Positions 37,330-48,904 of a stretch of 64,000 nucleotides of DNA are shown here, piece by piece (within the stretch, counting starts at the first letter, position 1; each line of letters begins with the position of its first letter). The position numbers and the translations under genes were made by a program. The stretch lies in the NCBI GenBank assembly GCA_028023455.1, contig JAQFVV010012490.1, forward strand, positions 2,854,001-2,918,000. The letters run 5' to 3'. Source of the DNA: Epiperipatus broadwayi (Eukaryota > Onychophora > Udeonychophora > Euonychophora > Peripatidae). A model generated the notes under the pieces. It was not told where the DNA came from, ran no database searches, and was given only the letters and a program-made list of their open reading frames with translations.

Positions 37330-37727
37330 CTTAATGCTGTTTAAATATTACAGTTTATAAACATCACGCTATATAAAATAATTGATTTATTTACATACAT
37401 TTAATTTCAAATAAGAATGATGTATCATACATTCTAGTAAATTTCACCAGCGTCATTCATTCAAGCATGTAAAAGTAATTTAAAGTGATTATTTAATATC
37501 TTCATGCTTTCGCTTTCAAACAGTTAAGATTTGCCCGTACAAAAGTGTTTCGGTTTGAAAAGATAGATGGCCACTCTATCTTTTCCAAAGACTTTATCAT
37601 GTGTTTGCAGTGTTAGTATTTAGTCATTTATAGTTAAAATCTGCAAAGCGCATGTGCAACAGCTTAATGCTGTTTAAATATTGCAGTTTATAAACATCGC
37701 ACTATATAAAATAATTGATTTATTTAT
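37328..37727 (+). repeat. Direct repeat pair of PLE tail segments
   Basis: gcttaatgctgtttaaatat and the following ~45 bp occur at about 37329 and again at about 37661, about 332 bp apart with few differences. The sequence between has a short stem (gatagatggcc, actctatctttt) and is non-coding. Direct terminal repeats ('pLTRs') are known in PLEs. Confidence 0.75.
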
Positions 37728-37925
37728 TTTAATGTATTTTATTTATTTTAATTTTTATGGGGTTTATATATTTATTTGTGTTTTTTATATTTTCTTTATA
37801 TTTTTTTGGTCTTTTTGTTTTTATTATGTGGAGTTTGTTATAATGTAATATGTTTTTTCTAGATCATTAAAAATAACTATAAAGTAAAAATAGTTGAAAC
37901 GTTGAAACAAGTGGATATATATACA
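37715..37925 (+). repeat. PLE terminal segment with ribozyme-like stem-loop
   Basis: Pairs with 36790-36995. Near 37873-37905 it forms a stem ACTAT/ATAGT with a short loop followed by tGAAAC, then gttgaaacaagtgg. PLE terminal repeats are known to carry hammerhead ribozymes; here the stem and GAAA survive but no canonical CUGANGA core is visible. Confidence 0.45.
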
Positions 37926-38507
37926 AGGAATAAAGTTTTTATAAAGAAAAGAGGAAAATGAGACTTTTAATTGTTTGAAGTCGTTTAATTATAGAAATAT
38001 ATGGTTATATGTAATATATATTTTGAAAAGAAAAAAAGGATGGAGTGGTGATTAAAGGGTTTTAACAGAAGTAAATGGATTTGTGTTAACAAAGTGACTT
38101 TTATAAATTAATAAAATTTCTATATACGAGTAATTACATTAAACAAATCAATAGAATATTGGTTATTCCATTCATTATCAGAAAAATGAGCAAAACAAAT
38201 GATTGAAACAAATTGAGATTCTCTCACTTACTATCTGAATATTGCCTTGACTACAGGTTACTGATATTCTATTGGTTTTTCTAAGCATTGGCTGAGGTAA
38301 TATGATTTATATATAATAATCAATTAGCTGTTGATATTTATGATTTATTATATTAAAAGTATTAACTATTGGTTTATTTGAAAAGTTCTAAAATTGTTAT
38401 TTATTAATCAACCTTCAAACAATATATCTTGGTCTCTTTAATGAAATGGTGATCATGTGATATTTTTGCGATTTAATGAAATTTATTTAAAAAACTTGCA
38501 GATAGTT

Positions 38508-38612
38508 GTCAAGCATTGTTAGCTGAGAGGTCATCACAGCTGCCTTGCAAGCAAGTAGTTGGTTGCAGATGGTTGTGGGTTTGCCTCCTGGCCAATGCTA
38601 TGACATATGGAA
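38508..38612 (+). mobile_element. ~105-bp tRNA-derived SINE with 19-bp target-site duplication
   Basis: A box-like tagctgagagg (about 38520) and B box-like gggtttgcctcc (about 38577) are followed by a short tail, tgctatgacatatggaaaaa. The insert is flanked by aaaaaacttgcagatagtt (38489-38507) and aaaaaacttgcaggtagtt (38613-38631), differing at one base. The same tRNA-like body and tail occur at 59584-59680 and 60600-60690. Confidence 0.8.
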
Positions 38613-39149
38613 AAAAAACTTGCAGGTAGTTTTAATTTTAATCTGTTTCAGTCATTTCTTTGACCCATTATCTATTTGGGGTCTTAGATCCTGATAATAA
38701 ATGGGATTTCTCTTTATTAATTGAGTATTACCTTGATAACAAATGGTTGATATTCTATTGATTTGTTTAAGCATTGGCTGGAATAGTATGATTTACATAT
38801 GACAAGCACTTATCTAATGGCATTTATTGTTTATTATATTTAAAGTAATTCCAAAAAGTTTGTTTACTCCTAAATTTAATATAGTATGCTTAATTTGTTT
38901 AACAAAATATGTGTGTAGCATGCTGTCAACTAGCTTGTAGTCATAATCATATCCAGTCTCTTTATGAAATATATTCAAATAATATTTATTGTAATGTATT
39001 AATTTTAATAATTTAGTAGACATTTTTATATTATAATTGTCATATATATCAGTAAAATATAAGAAAATTTTTAAATAAAATTTTCTTAGTTTTATACAAC
39101 AAAGAATGTTTAGAATATATATATAAATAAAAAGAATCACATGGCTTTG

Positions 39150-39290
39150 TTGCTCAGAAGTTTACAAGAAATTTGAACACTGGAAGTGCCAGAAGTGGAA
39201 TTGATCTGAGGATCTTATGCTCCAAAATCAGACACTATGTCTGCACTAAACTACACAAGGCAATATTGTAAACTGTATAATTTTAATAAA
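39150..39290 (-). repeat. tRNA-like SINE 'family C', copy 1
   Basis: On the minus strand gtagtttagtgcagacat (A-box-like) and agatcaattccact (B-box-like) occur at tRNA spacing. A diverged copy with matching landmarks (ttgctcaagact, cactggaac-like segment, aaaatctg) is at 57190-57310. Confidence 0.5.
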
Positions 39291-39589
39291 ATAAAAACAT
39301 ATAAATGATAATAAATAAAAGTCACACCTTTAGCTAAATAATATGATAAAAAAGAACAACATTATATATTAACATGATTATTTATAAAATAAATAAAGTA
39401 AATTTAACTTTATTGATCAGTAACAAAAAGTAATTAAAGCAATATTAAAGAACTGTTTAGATTTTATTAAAGAGTTATATTCAAAGTAAAAATGCCCTAA
39501 CCATAGCTTTAATCCAACAGTGAATAGACTTTAAAAAAATCTTTGGAGGGTCACACTGATTTTTTAATACTCATAGAGTTCTTAAAAGC

Positions 39590-39735
39590 TGTTTGTTTGT
39601 AAGACCTAGAAAGAGATCACATGTTGAGATGGATGAATGAAATAAGGAAGGGTGCTGGGTGATGTAGAGAAAAGAGGCTGGAGATTGAAGATGGATTGAA
39701 CCTGGAGAGACCATCATCCTGCAGTGGATTAATAA
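39590..39735 (+). pseudogene. Possible C-terminal tail of a LINE reverse transcriptase
   Basis: The plus strand reads RWMNEIRKGAG and, after a frameshift, pieces such as RWIEPGETIILQWI. 'W-x-(D/N)EIRK-xAG...R(W)...W' resembles the very end of RTE/Jockey-type LINE proteins. It is short, frameshifted, and has no upstream RT motif, so the family is uncertain. Confidence 0.35.
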
Positions 39736-40711
39736 TGATTAAAAATGATGTTATATATATATTGTGCCCTTTTCTATAGGTCAATAATAGTTCATAACAG
39801 TCAATTACTAAAAATTTTAAATTTTAGAATATGTTATTTTAATATGTTAATTATATTTTGTCAATTATGTTATAAAGTACAATTTGAAGCTAAGAAAATA
39901 TGTAGTATATAAAATTATAGCGAATCATTTAAAAGTAGTTAAGTAAAGCTTAAAATATGGTTGCAAAAGCTGGCCATATTAAATAACACAGCTATAATTA
40001 TTAAAAGTATGTCTAAAAATTCGATTTTAATAGTTTAAAACTTATAGTTAATGAATGTATATCTAAATTTATAAATCATCTATAATAATCAAAATTAATA
40101 TCATATATTTTAAAAATAAACTTTATGATGGTGAAAATTGTATTTAGTTCTATATTTTCTAAAATTGTTCTTCCAAATTTTATAATTATATTATGTAGTA
40201 CAATAAGGGTAGCAATTTTATAAATCTAGGCAGAGAAGTAGATTAAAAATCGTCTGTCTTAAATTTTATTAATCATGTGACTTGTATACTACATACTTTC
40301 ACACACTGCTTGTTTGAATTAATAACAGTTTGAAATGTTTTAAAATTTATATTATAGAATTGGATAGAATTATTGCCTATCATAAAAGCAAATAATAATA
40401 AATATTAAGTTAACTATTGTATGTAATGTTTTAAATAATGTAATAAAGACGAATACAGTTAATAAAAAAAATAATTAAATGTTTTGTTTAAATAAAACAA
40501 GATAAATTGAATATTAGGAATGGAATACGTTATTAAAATTATTTTAAAAGTTATTTTAAATGTTTAAATAATTTTGATAAAGTAATAATTGAATTAAAAG
40601 TAGTATTTTAAATAATATTTTAAGTAATTACATCATAAATTGTATTTTTGAAATTCAATTCTGTAAAAAATTGAAAATATGTAAATTTGTTCTCAAGCTA
40701 AAAGTAAGAAT

Positions 40712-41219
40712 CAACCAATCAAATGAGGTATTCTTACAGACTATAAATATGAATTGCACAGGGGGTATCAGGGGAGATTTAATAATGTATTGAAACCAGA
40801 GAAAGGTATATTAGCAGCTATCATAGAGATAGTATTTTCAAAATTTTTATTTTAGTCAATTTTAGTACTTTCTTATAGTTTTATTTGCAAAAACTAATTG
40901 CTAATTTTTAAGAAGTATTTTGCAAAAGAGAGTTTAAAAAAATAATATATTTAGAAACTTCGTGAAAATGGTTTGCTAGTTTTTTAAAGTATTTACCAGG
41001 ATTATTTTATCTGAAATTTGACCTAAACTTCGCAATGAAAAAATGGATATACTATGGAATGAAATGGATATAAATTCTAATAATATAAAAATGTTTTTGG
41101 AATATTTTGATACAGCTTTATTAATGCTTCACCGGAGAACTGTTCTAGTGCATAAAACCCTCAGTTTGGACATTATATGGAGTCTAAAAAAAAAATGTAT
41201 TGAGACGTATTATTTATAA
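40712..41219 (+). promoter_or_regulatory. CCAAT/TATA-like pair upstream of a 58-codon open frame
   Basis: accaatcaaatga (about 40714) and actataaatatgaa (about 40740) have the spacing of a CCAAT box and TATA box. An ATG frame at 41043-41219 (MDILWNEMD...LMLHRRTVLVHKTL...) is less Phe/Ile-skewed than random frames here. I do not recognise the protein, and in such A/T-rich DNA both box matches are expected by chance, so this is a weak candidate only. Confidence 0.15.
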
Positions 41220-44200
41220 GTTTATCCAAGATTTATTTTTTAAAAAATAGTAATAAGACAATTATATCTTATGAATCATTTTATATAATATTATATCAAA
41301 AGGAGTAAAATGTTATATCCTTTCTGAAGGTAACATTTAAAAAAAAAAATATTTTCAAGAGTTAAAGAAAGAACCCAGGAGAATATGTTACTGAAGCGTT
41401 TTTTGATATTAAAACCTCCAGTCTTAGAATCGTTTAAAATGTATTTAGAAAACATTTGTTTAAAAGTAGTTGAAGTTTTTTTTAAAAAAAGTGATATATA
41501 AAAAAATACCAAACGAAAGTTTAAATGTATTAAGAACGAAACATATATAAAAAAGTGAACATATCGTTGAATAAAAGATGGATCCATGACAATACAAATA
41601 GTACTTAAAAGTTTATCGAATATTTTTAAAATTAAATTAGATGGAGGATGCATTGGATATGCCACAGAGAATATTGACAGATAATATTAAGAAGCTTCAC
41701 AGGATTAATTAATATTATGATTTAATAATTATCATCCTAAATACTAAAACTAAGGATTATTTTCTATAAATTTTACTAAATGGATTAATATTTATTTTTA
41801 TTTTTAAACTTTAACGCGCTTTGAGGAGAACATTTTTAAAACTCTAGAGAAAATAATAAACATTTTGGACTTATCAGGAACTATTGTCAAGAAAATATGT
41901 AATTATAGTTTTGATTCCTTTTATTTTATTAACCTAGTTTAAATCTAAATTTTTTTTATAAGATTAGGAAAACATAAAACATTAATTTGTTGATGATATA
42001 AAATTTTATAATGGAATAATCTAATAATTTAGATAAGAATATATTTTAAGATAAAGTGTATGAATGTATATTTCTTTATGTTTGCAATGATCGGTATCTA
42101 GTGGATGAAGAAGCCTACTGAATATGATGACCAGATAAAGGTTATTTTGGTAATAATAATGACTATTAATAATTTATAATGTATATTTTTGTTTTCTTTA
42201 GATCATCTATGAATCATAAGAATGAAGTGTAAAAGTTTTTTTTTTTAATTATATGTAACACATTTTATACAACATTTTTAAAAAAACATTATGAGATAGG
42301 ATTGATTTGAAAATATGCATATGACGATTTTTTTTATATTAATGATATAATCCAACATAATAACAAATAATTATGTGATTCTTTTAAAACTTTTCATGTT
42401 ATTGGATATTCAAATATTGTCTAGTTAGATTGTATATGATTAAACATACAGAATGATGAAGTAGACAAACTTTTCTTGTGGAACAGTGAAATTGTTTTTT
42501 AAATTATCAATGAATTTTATTTATTGTTTTGTAAATGCAGATAGTTATTTATCTATGTAAGATGTGGAAAATCTTGAGAAATAATGTTGAGATAGTGGCT
42601 TGGAAGTACTTAGTGAACAGGAAACCAAGATGATGTTTTTTAAGAAATAGGATGTGATAAGGAATAGAAATAATATTTAGTCTTTGTGTGGATATCAGCA
42701 TAGTTAACAAAGCCCTATGACTGGTACACATTTTATTTGGACAGTGTTTTATATTTCTTTAAATATTTGATGTTCTAATAAACTGAAGAAATAGCTTTAA
42801 CATCGTTCATGTATTAGAGGTTATTAGACAGGTAAAGGTCATACCTCTTTGCACTGTGCCATGCTTTTTTTAGATATATTATGAGTGATACTCTAGCTTT
42901 CTTCCTTAAATCCTATGCATCTATTTCGCTATCTTTATTTCATGTAACTGCATCATTCAGTAAGATATTTTGAAAAGAAATGACAAATAATTTAGTGCTT
43001 AGGTTATGCTATCGTTTTGTATAAGATTGGTTTATTTGCTTATAAGAACAGAATTTTATAGCTTAAAATTGAAGGTCCAATATATCCTAAGGAAGGGAAA
43101 GTATCATAGAATATATTTTTGAATTTATTTCGGAAATGAAATATAAATTTTGGAATAGAGTATTTAAACAAAGATATTTTTCTTTAAAATGTTAATTATT
43201 TTTAAATACTTTATTATTATTTTTTAAGAGAAAAATAAGTATTGCATATTTTTAAAATACAATAATATACAATAAATGTAGGGAATATGCATAGTATATT
43301 TTTTTGTTTATTGAATAACAGGAATATATTGATTATTACACTTATATCATACTAAAGTAAGGCTAAATAAGAATATATTATGATTAGTAATCATCGTGTG
43401 ATAAAACACTAAAATCTAGTACTGAATTTTGGATGAATATTTTATGTAACATCTTTGACTTTGCAAGATGAAATTTTTAAATATTTTGAGAAACCCATAC
43501 TCATTATAAAGTTAATTTTGTTTTTCTGTAGAATGTTTTCCTATGAATGTTTTAAAAATAAGATAGTTTAATAATATTAAGGATGAAATATTTTGCTAAT
43601 AAAATAAGTAAATATATTTGCAATAAGTTAACCATACCGAGAAACCAAATGGTAACATTTTATTTTGTCTTAAGTCTAAATAAAGATATAACTAAACTAT
43701 AAATTATGTTTTTTAACTCAGTATATAAAATGTAAAGTAGAAGATAAGGATATCCACTGTAAATAGTGTACATAAATTGTTTATTTATTTGTTATTATTA
43801 ATAAACTTTGTTAAAATTTCTTTTTCAAAATTTTTGTGTCTGGATTGTTTATTTCTCCACTTCACTGCATGAAATCACGATATATTCATAGCAATTGAAA
43901 CAAATATATAATTTTGCACAAAAAGATAAATAGAGAATTATTTAAGAATTTAAATATTTATTGGTATTCTTTTAATTAAATAATTATAATTTTACATTGT
44001 TTTATTGGTCATAAATCAGTTATCACAATAGTATACTGAATTATATGCTATCAGTTGCCACACATCCTTTGTTTATCAGATTATCATATGCTACCATGTA
44101 TTTATTATATTATTACATGAAGATAAAAGATTATATAAAATTATTTTATTATGGTAATAAAAATATAATGAAAAGAAAAGATATCCAGTAGTAGTTAAAC
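41220..44200. other. AT-rich intergenic DNA
   Basis: The 124-codon minus frame at 41291-41665 is Phe/Leu/Ile-rich and lies opposite A-rich sequence; it shows no motif and I do not accept it as a gene. The remainder has dense stops on both strands. No repeats shared with the rest of the window were seen. Confidence 0.5.
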
Positions 44201-44206
44201 AATGAA

Positions 44207-44516
<310 letters not shown>

Positions 44517-44519
44517 GTT

Positions 44520-45430
44520 TCAGTGTAGTAGATTATGACATAAAATCCCTTCTCATATTTTACTATCGTATTTTTTTATTATTAACTTAGAACAATTTAT
44601 GAACCTGAGATTTTTATTGAGCTAGATTATTATAAATAGAAGATTAAGATGTAATTATTAACTTAATCTTAGTGAGTAGAAGTTATTAAAGTCGTAAGAA
44701 TACTATGAGTTTGTTATTTGAAATAGTAATAAGGGGAGATAGTGTTCTTATGCCATTGAGGTAGTATCCTGTGGGATATTGGCTCAATGTAATCTATCTT
44801 GTCACCTGTATTTTCACTTCAAGTCTCATGAAAATATTAAATATTTATTTAATTTATTTTTATAAACTGAACCTTATTCGTATTTAAATTTGAGCTAGTG
44901 AAACATTTTAATTTTAAGGCTGAATATTTTATTTATTAATTATTAACTGAGCTAGAACCCATTTTATTTTATATCATATACTATTCTGAAGTGAGGATGC
45001 ACAAGACCAGGTTAGAATATATATATATTGTACCATCTTGGTTAGACTTTGATTTGGCATTGTCATATATATACATAATAATAAAAAATTAAATTTTATA
45101 AATTATTGATTTTATGCATTGTTGATTATTTTAAAATCATCATATGATATATATATAATTTTAAGTTACTAAGTATATACATCAAATCTCACAATTTGTT
45201 TTCATTTTTTAAATCTTTTTAAAAGTAGTTTGCAATTTGATTTTTCTCTTACTTTTTAATCTTTAAACAAATAATATGTGGTAGATTTAACATCCTATCA
45301 TAAAGTTACTTATAAATTTAAAAATATACATTTTTTAAAATAAGAATTAAAATAATATTGTATTTATTTATTGAACTGGGTGGGAGTAAATGAACTCTGT
45401 GATTATATAAATTAAAAATACAAAAAAAAA
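44520..45430. other. AT-rich intergenic DNA
   Basis: Stop-dense A/T-rich sequence with several short (TA)n runs. No gene or repeat recognised. Confidence 0.55.
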
Positions 45431-45434
45431 TATA

Positions 45435-46440
45435 TCAAAATGTAATCTCAATCTACTCCAGCTGTATTTTAAATATTACAGCACCCAATTCCTCATGCAG
45501 AGAAGCAAAATACCAAAAGTACCTGTAGCCAGGTCAAAGTTATACAAGGCATAACCTACAGCACCTTTTCAGGCTATAGAACTTCTCAGCTGCTAAATTC
45601 AACCCCCATCATTCAAAACACTTATTTGTTTTAAAGTAGATTTCAGACACCAGCCAATTACACAAAGTAGTTAACATGCCCTGAATGATGGCTACTAATT
45701 CAGTGCCTGATTTATCTCACCTAGCCCAATCAAAATATAATATAATAAATTGCTTTCATAAACTCTTTGCTAAGTGATGATTAGTGGCATGATTAAAAGA
45801 CTTGATTGACAACTGTTATTTTCCAAGAATAATTTATTCATAATATTTTAATTTAGCTTATGAACTCATTTATCATCCCTTCCCTGAATAAAATAATGAT
45901 TCTCTATAATATAACAGGCTCACATATTATAAATAAGCATAAACATTAATAACAATATATATGACACACACACATTGTACCATATAAACTATGTGTTTGT
46001 ATGCTTTGGAAAGTTTTATGAATATCTGTTTATTATACTAAACCTGAACATAAAGTTCTTTTATGCTGATTATAGAGTTCATTTCTGTTGACTCTGAAGT
46101 GTTCAAAGATTGCAATAGGTATAGTAATAATTTAATGTTATGCTAGGAATGCGAATAAGAAAGAAATTAATATTACCTATAGGTTTTTTGAAATGTTCCT
46201 CTGGATAGATGGTTGCTTTCTTTCTCCTGTGAAGAGTGTGATGTGACAACTAGTTGGCATTTAGATTTACAGATGTATGTGGTTTCTTGCTGCATTTCAG
46301 TCTGGCAGGCAGACATTCAAGCGGCTCAAGTTATTAGATGTTCATTGCAGCTAATTAGAGACATTCAGGTGTTCTATGATGGTCAGAGACTGGAGTACAA
46401 TGATATACTTTGACTTCTGATTAGCAATGCATGGTTTTTT
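45435..46440. other. Two G+C-richer islands of unknown nature
   Basis: Segments at about 45455-45720 and 46195-46430 are noticeably less A/T-rich than their surroundings. The second holds a 66-codon plus frame (46213-46413; CEECDVTTSWHLDLQMYVV) that I do not recognise. No splice sites in a convincing arrangement and no second copy in the window are visible. They may be fragments of repeats or unassigned exons. Confidence 0.25.
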
Positions 46441-46839
46441 TGGAGTTCACGAGATAATTTTATTTGCACAGAGACTGGAAACTATAATAGGGGTATGATG
46501 AATAGCAATGATAATAATCATGATGAGTTTTTTCAAGCATATTTATATGTGGCCCTCTTATTGTTTTTATCCTCCCAAATCAGTATGACTGAATTTTAAA
46601 TTAATTAAATTTATTAATTAAAATTCCATTGTCTCTTAATTCATATTCTTTCTTAGATTAATCTAACTTTAGATAAGATGTAGATTTTTTAATTATTCCC
46701 ATTGTTGTTTATTAGTAGCCATTGCTAATTAATTATTCCCATTCCATCTTTGCTTATCATTTGAGCAATCTTTAAGTTTGACTTAATCTTTTATACTACA
46801 AGCTTTACTTTCTGTTTTTAATTCAACTTTCTTTTATAT

Positions 46840-46920
46840 ATATACACACACACATGCATATTTTCTTTTCTTTTAATATATTTTAAAATCAACTCTTTCA
46901 TTTACACACACACACACACA
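46840..46920. repeat. Short (TA)n/(CA)n microsatellites
   Basis: A tatatata-acacacac run at about 46838-46855 and a (CA)n run of about 16 bp at 46905-46920. Confidence 0.85.
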
Positions 46921-47304
46921 TTCAGATTTCTGTATGTAATTAAATTAACTTAGACACATATATTTTATTTATTTTAAATAAACAAAAAGAGAACTTTTCT
47001 TTTAATTTTCATGTACTATGATTTTCAGTTTTACTCTTTACTTAGTTATATCTTTCCCTCCCCTTTTTAATTGCTTTCCTTTTTTTTCTTTTTCTACACT
47101 TACCAAACTTCTATGAATAATGTCATAGCTTGCTTTTCTTCATTCTTTCCTCTGGTGATCTCCACTACTTTTTCTTAAACAAAACAAAAATAACTTCTTT
47201 TAAATGTTTTTAATACTGACTTCAAACTTTTTAATATTTAAAATTTTATTATACATATGCAACACTTGATTAGTGGTACATTATATATTTTAATAACAAT
47301 AAGT

Positions 47305-48896
47305 TTGGTACTTATGTAGTTTTCCTGCTGGAAACTTGCCATCTTTTTTTTAAATAATCCATTTTCAGTGACTCATGAGCTTATAACACATAGTAATAAA
47401 CAATATAGCTGACTCTAAGTTATTGTATTCAATAATTGTTTTTTTTATATTTATTAAAATGATAACAAAACACACAAGTCCAAAGGGTTGTAATTCAAAA
47501 TTTTTTTAATGTAAATATAGTAAATAAAATTTTAAAAAACATAATTTAGTAACCTATAACAAATGTTCAGACCAACATCACTTTTTGGGTAGGTACTATC
47601 CTATAACTTTGAAAATATTCTACTGCATCTTAATCTTCCAATAAAATATTCCAAACTTTAATCATATTTCCAAAAATGATACAGCAAAGATGGAATGTTA
47701 AAAAAACACATGAAAACTAATGAAATATTCCAAATTTTAATCATATTTCTAGTTCTGCCAATGAAATATTACAAATTTTATAATTTTACACATGGGTTAT
47801 CAAATGCTTAAAGAATGACATTTTTAACACCATCTGTTAAGTGTTGAGCATGTATTAATGTTTAAATGTTATGTTCTAAATAAAATTTATTGAAAAATGT
47901 TTTCAAATTTATTTAAAATTAACAATCTATTTAGAATTGTGAATATAATTTATTAAAAAAATTGGATTAGCCCTGCCATAAATTCCATTCACAAGATATT
48001 GTCAAAATGTTAACAATCAGTGAACACTTAAAATGAAGCTAACAGATAATGTGACAAATTATCTTAATATTTTTAACATTAGTTTACACATGGTTTTTTT
48101 AGCATTCCTTCTTTACCATATCATTTTGGGAAATATGATTAAAATCTGGAATATTTCATCTACAGAACTACAAATATGATTAAAATTTGGAATATTTCAT
48201 TGACAGAATAAGATGCACTGGAATACTTTCAAAAATTTTGATGTGATGCTAACAACAAGTGACAAATTATCGTAATTTTTTTTAAACATTAGTTTACATA
48301 TGATTTTTTTAACATTCTTTCTTCATCGCATCATTTTTGAAAATATGGTTAAAATCTGGAATATTTCATTGACAGAACTGGAAATATGATTAAAATTTGG
48401 AATATTTCATCAGCAGAACAAAATGTAGTGGAATATTTTCAAAATTACAGTATAGTGCTTGCCTGAAAAATGACCTCTGCCTACATGTTTGTTACAGTTT
48501 GCTTAATCATGTTTTATTTTTATTTTCTTTACTGCATTTATATGTTATTTACAACCCTTTGGATTTTTGTGTGTTTCAATGGAATATTTTCAAAATTATG
48601 GGATAGTGCCTGTCCAAAAAGTGATGTTGATCTGCATGTTTGTTATAGTTTACTAAATGATGTTTTTTTTTAAAAAAAAAAAAATTTACTGTATTTACAT
48701 TTAAAAATTTTTGAATTATAACTCTTTGGACTTTGTGTTTTTTTTTAATTATTTTAACAAATAAAAAAAAAACACAATTATTGAATACAATAACTTAATT
48801 AGCCTTATTGTTTATACCATGTATTCCGAGACCCTGAAAATGGATTATTTAAAAAAAAATGGATGGCAAGCTTCTGGCAGGCAAACTATGTAAGTA
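47305..48896. mobile_element. 1.6-kb fold-back element with long inverted arms
   Basis: The left arm (about 47305-47830) is a diverged reverse complement of the right arm (about 48300-48896). Outer ends pair as TACTTATGTAGTTTTCCTGC (left) against TACTTACATAGTTTGCCTGC (right, complement). The same 8 bp, caataagt, border the element at 47297-47304 and 48897-48904. The inside holds repeated subunits with aaaatctggaatatttcat. No transposase is encoded; the two ~68-codon frames at 48397-48673 are artefacts of the repeats. Confidence 0.7.
48051..48470 (+). repeat. 208-bp tandem units inside the fold-back element
   Basis: gtgacaaattatc recurs at 48051 and 48259 with long similar sequence after each, including ttagtttaca and aaaatctggaatatttcat. 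The inverted left arm carries related units. Confidence 0.75.
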
Positions 48897-48904
48897 CAAT
48901 AAGT

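Larger units (their letters stand above)
36003..37995 (+). mobile_element. Nested Penelope-like element complex (PLE-1 and a third PLE)
   Basis: Several PLE terminal segments are interleaved. An outer segment at 36010-36090 is inverted at 37920-37990 (cttttaattgtttgaagt). The PLE-1 tail is inverted at 36120-36362 and direct at 36552-36785. A terminal segment at 36790-36995 is inverted at 37715-37925. A second coding end lies at 37200-37329, followed by a ~68-bp direct repeat (37328 and 37660). The structure suggests one PLE inserted in or next to the terminal repeat of another. Confidence 0.75.

Noticed and set aside
38814-39140. 108-codon minus-strand frame
   Set aside because: Ile/Tyr/Leu/Lys-rich chance frame; I looked for a PLE or LINE C-terminal pattern because of HKETGYDYDYKL, but found nothing continuing on either side.
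41291-41665. 124-codon minus-strand frame with hydrophobic stretches
   Set aside because: Residue bias (Phe, Leu, Ile, Lys) is what A/T-rich DNA gives by chance; no motif, no homologous pattern and no context.
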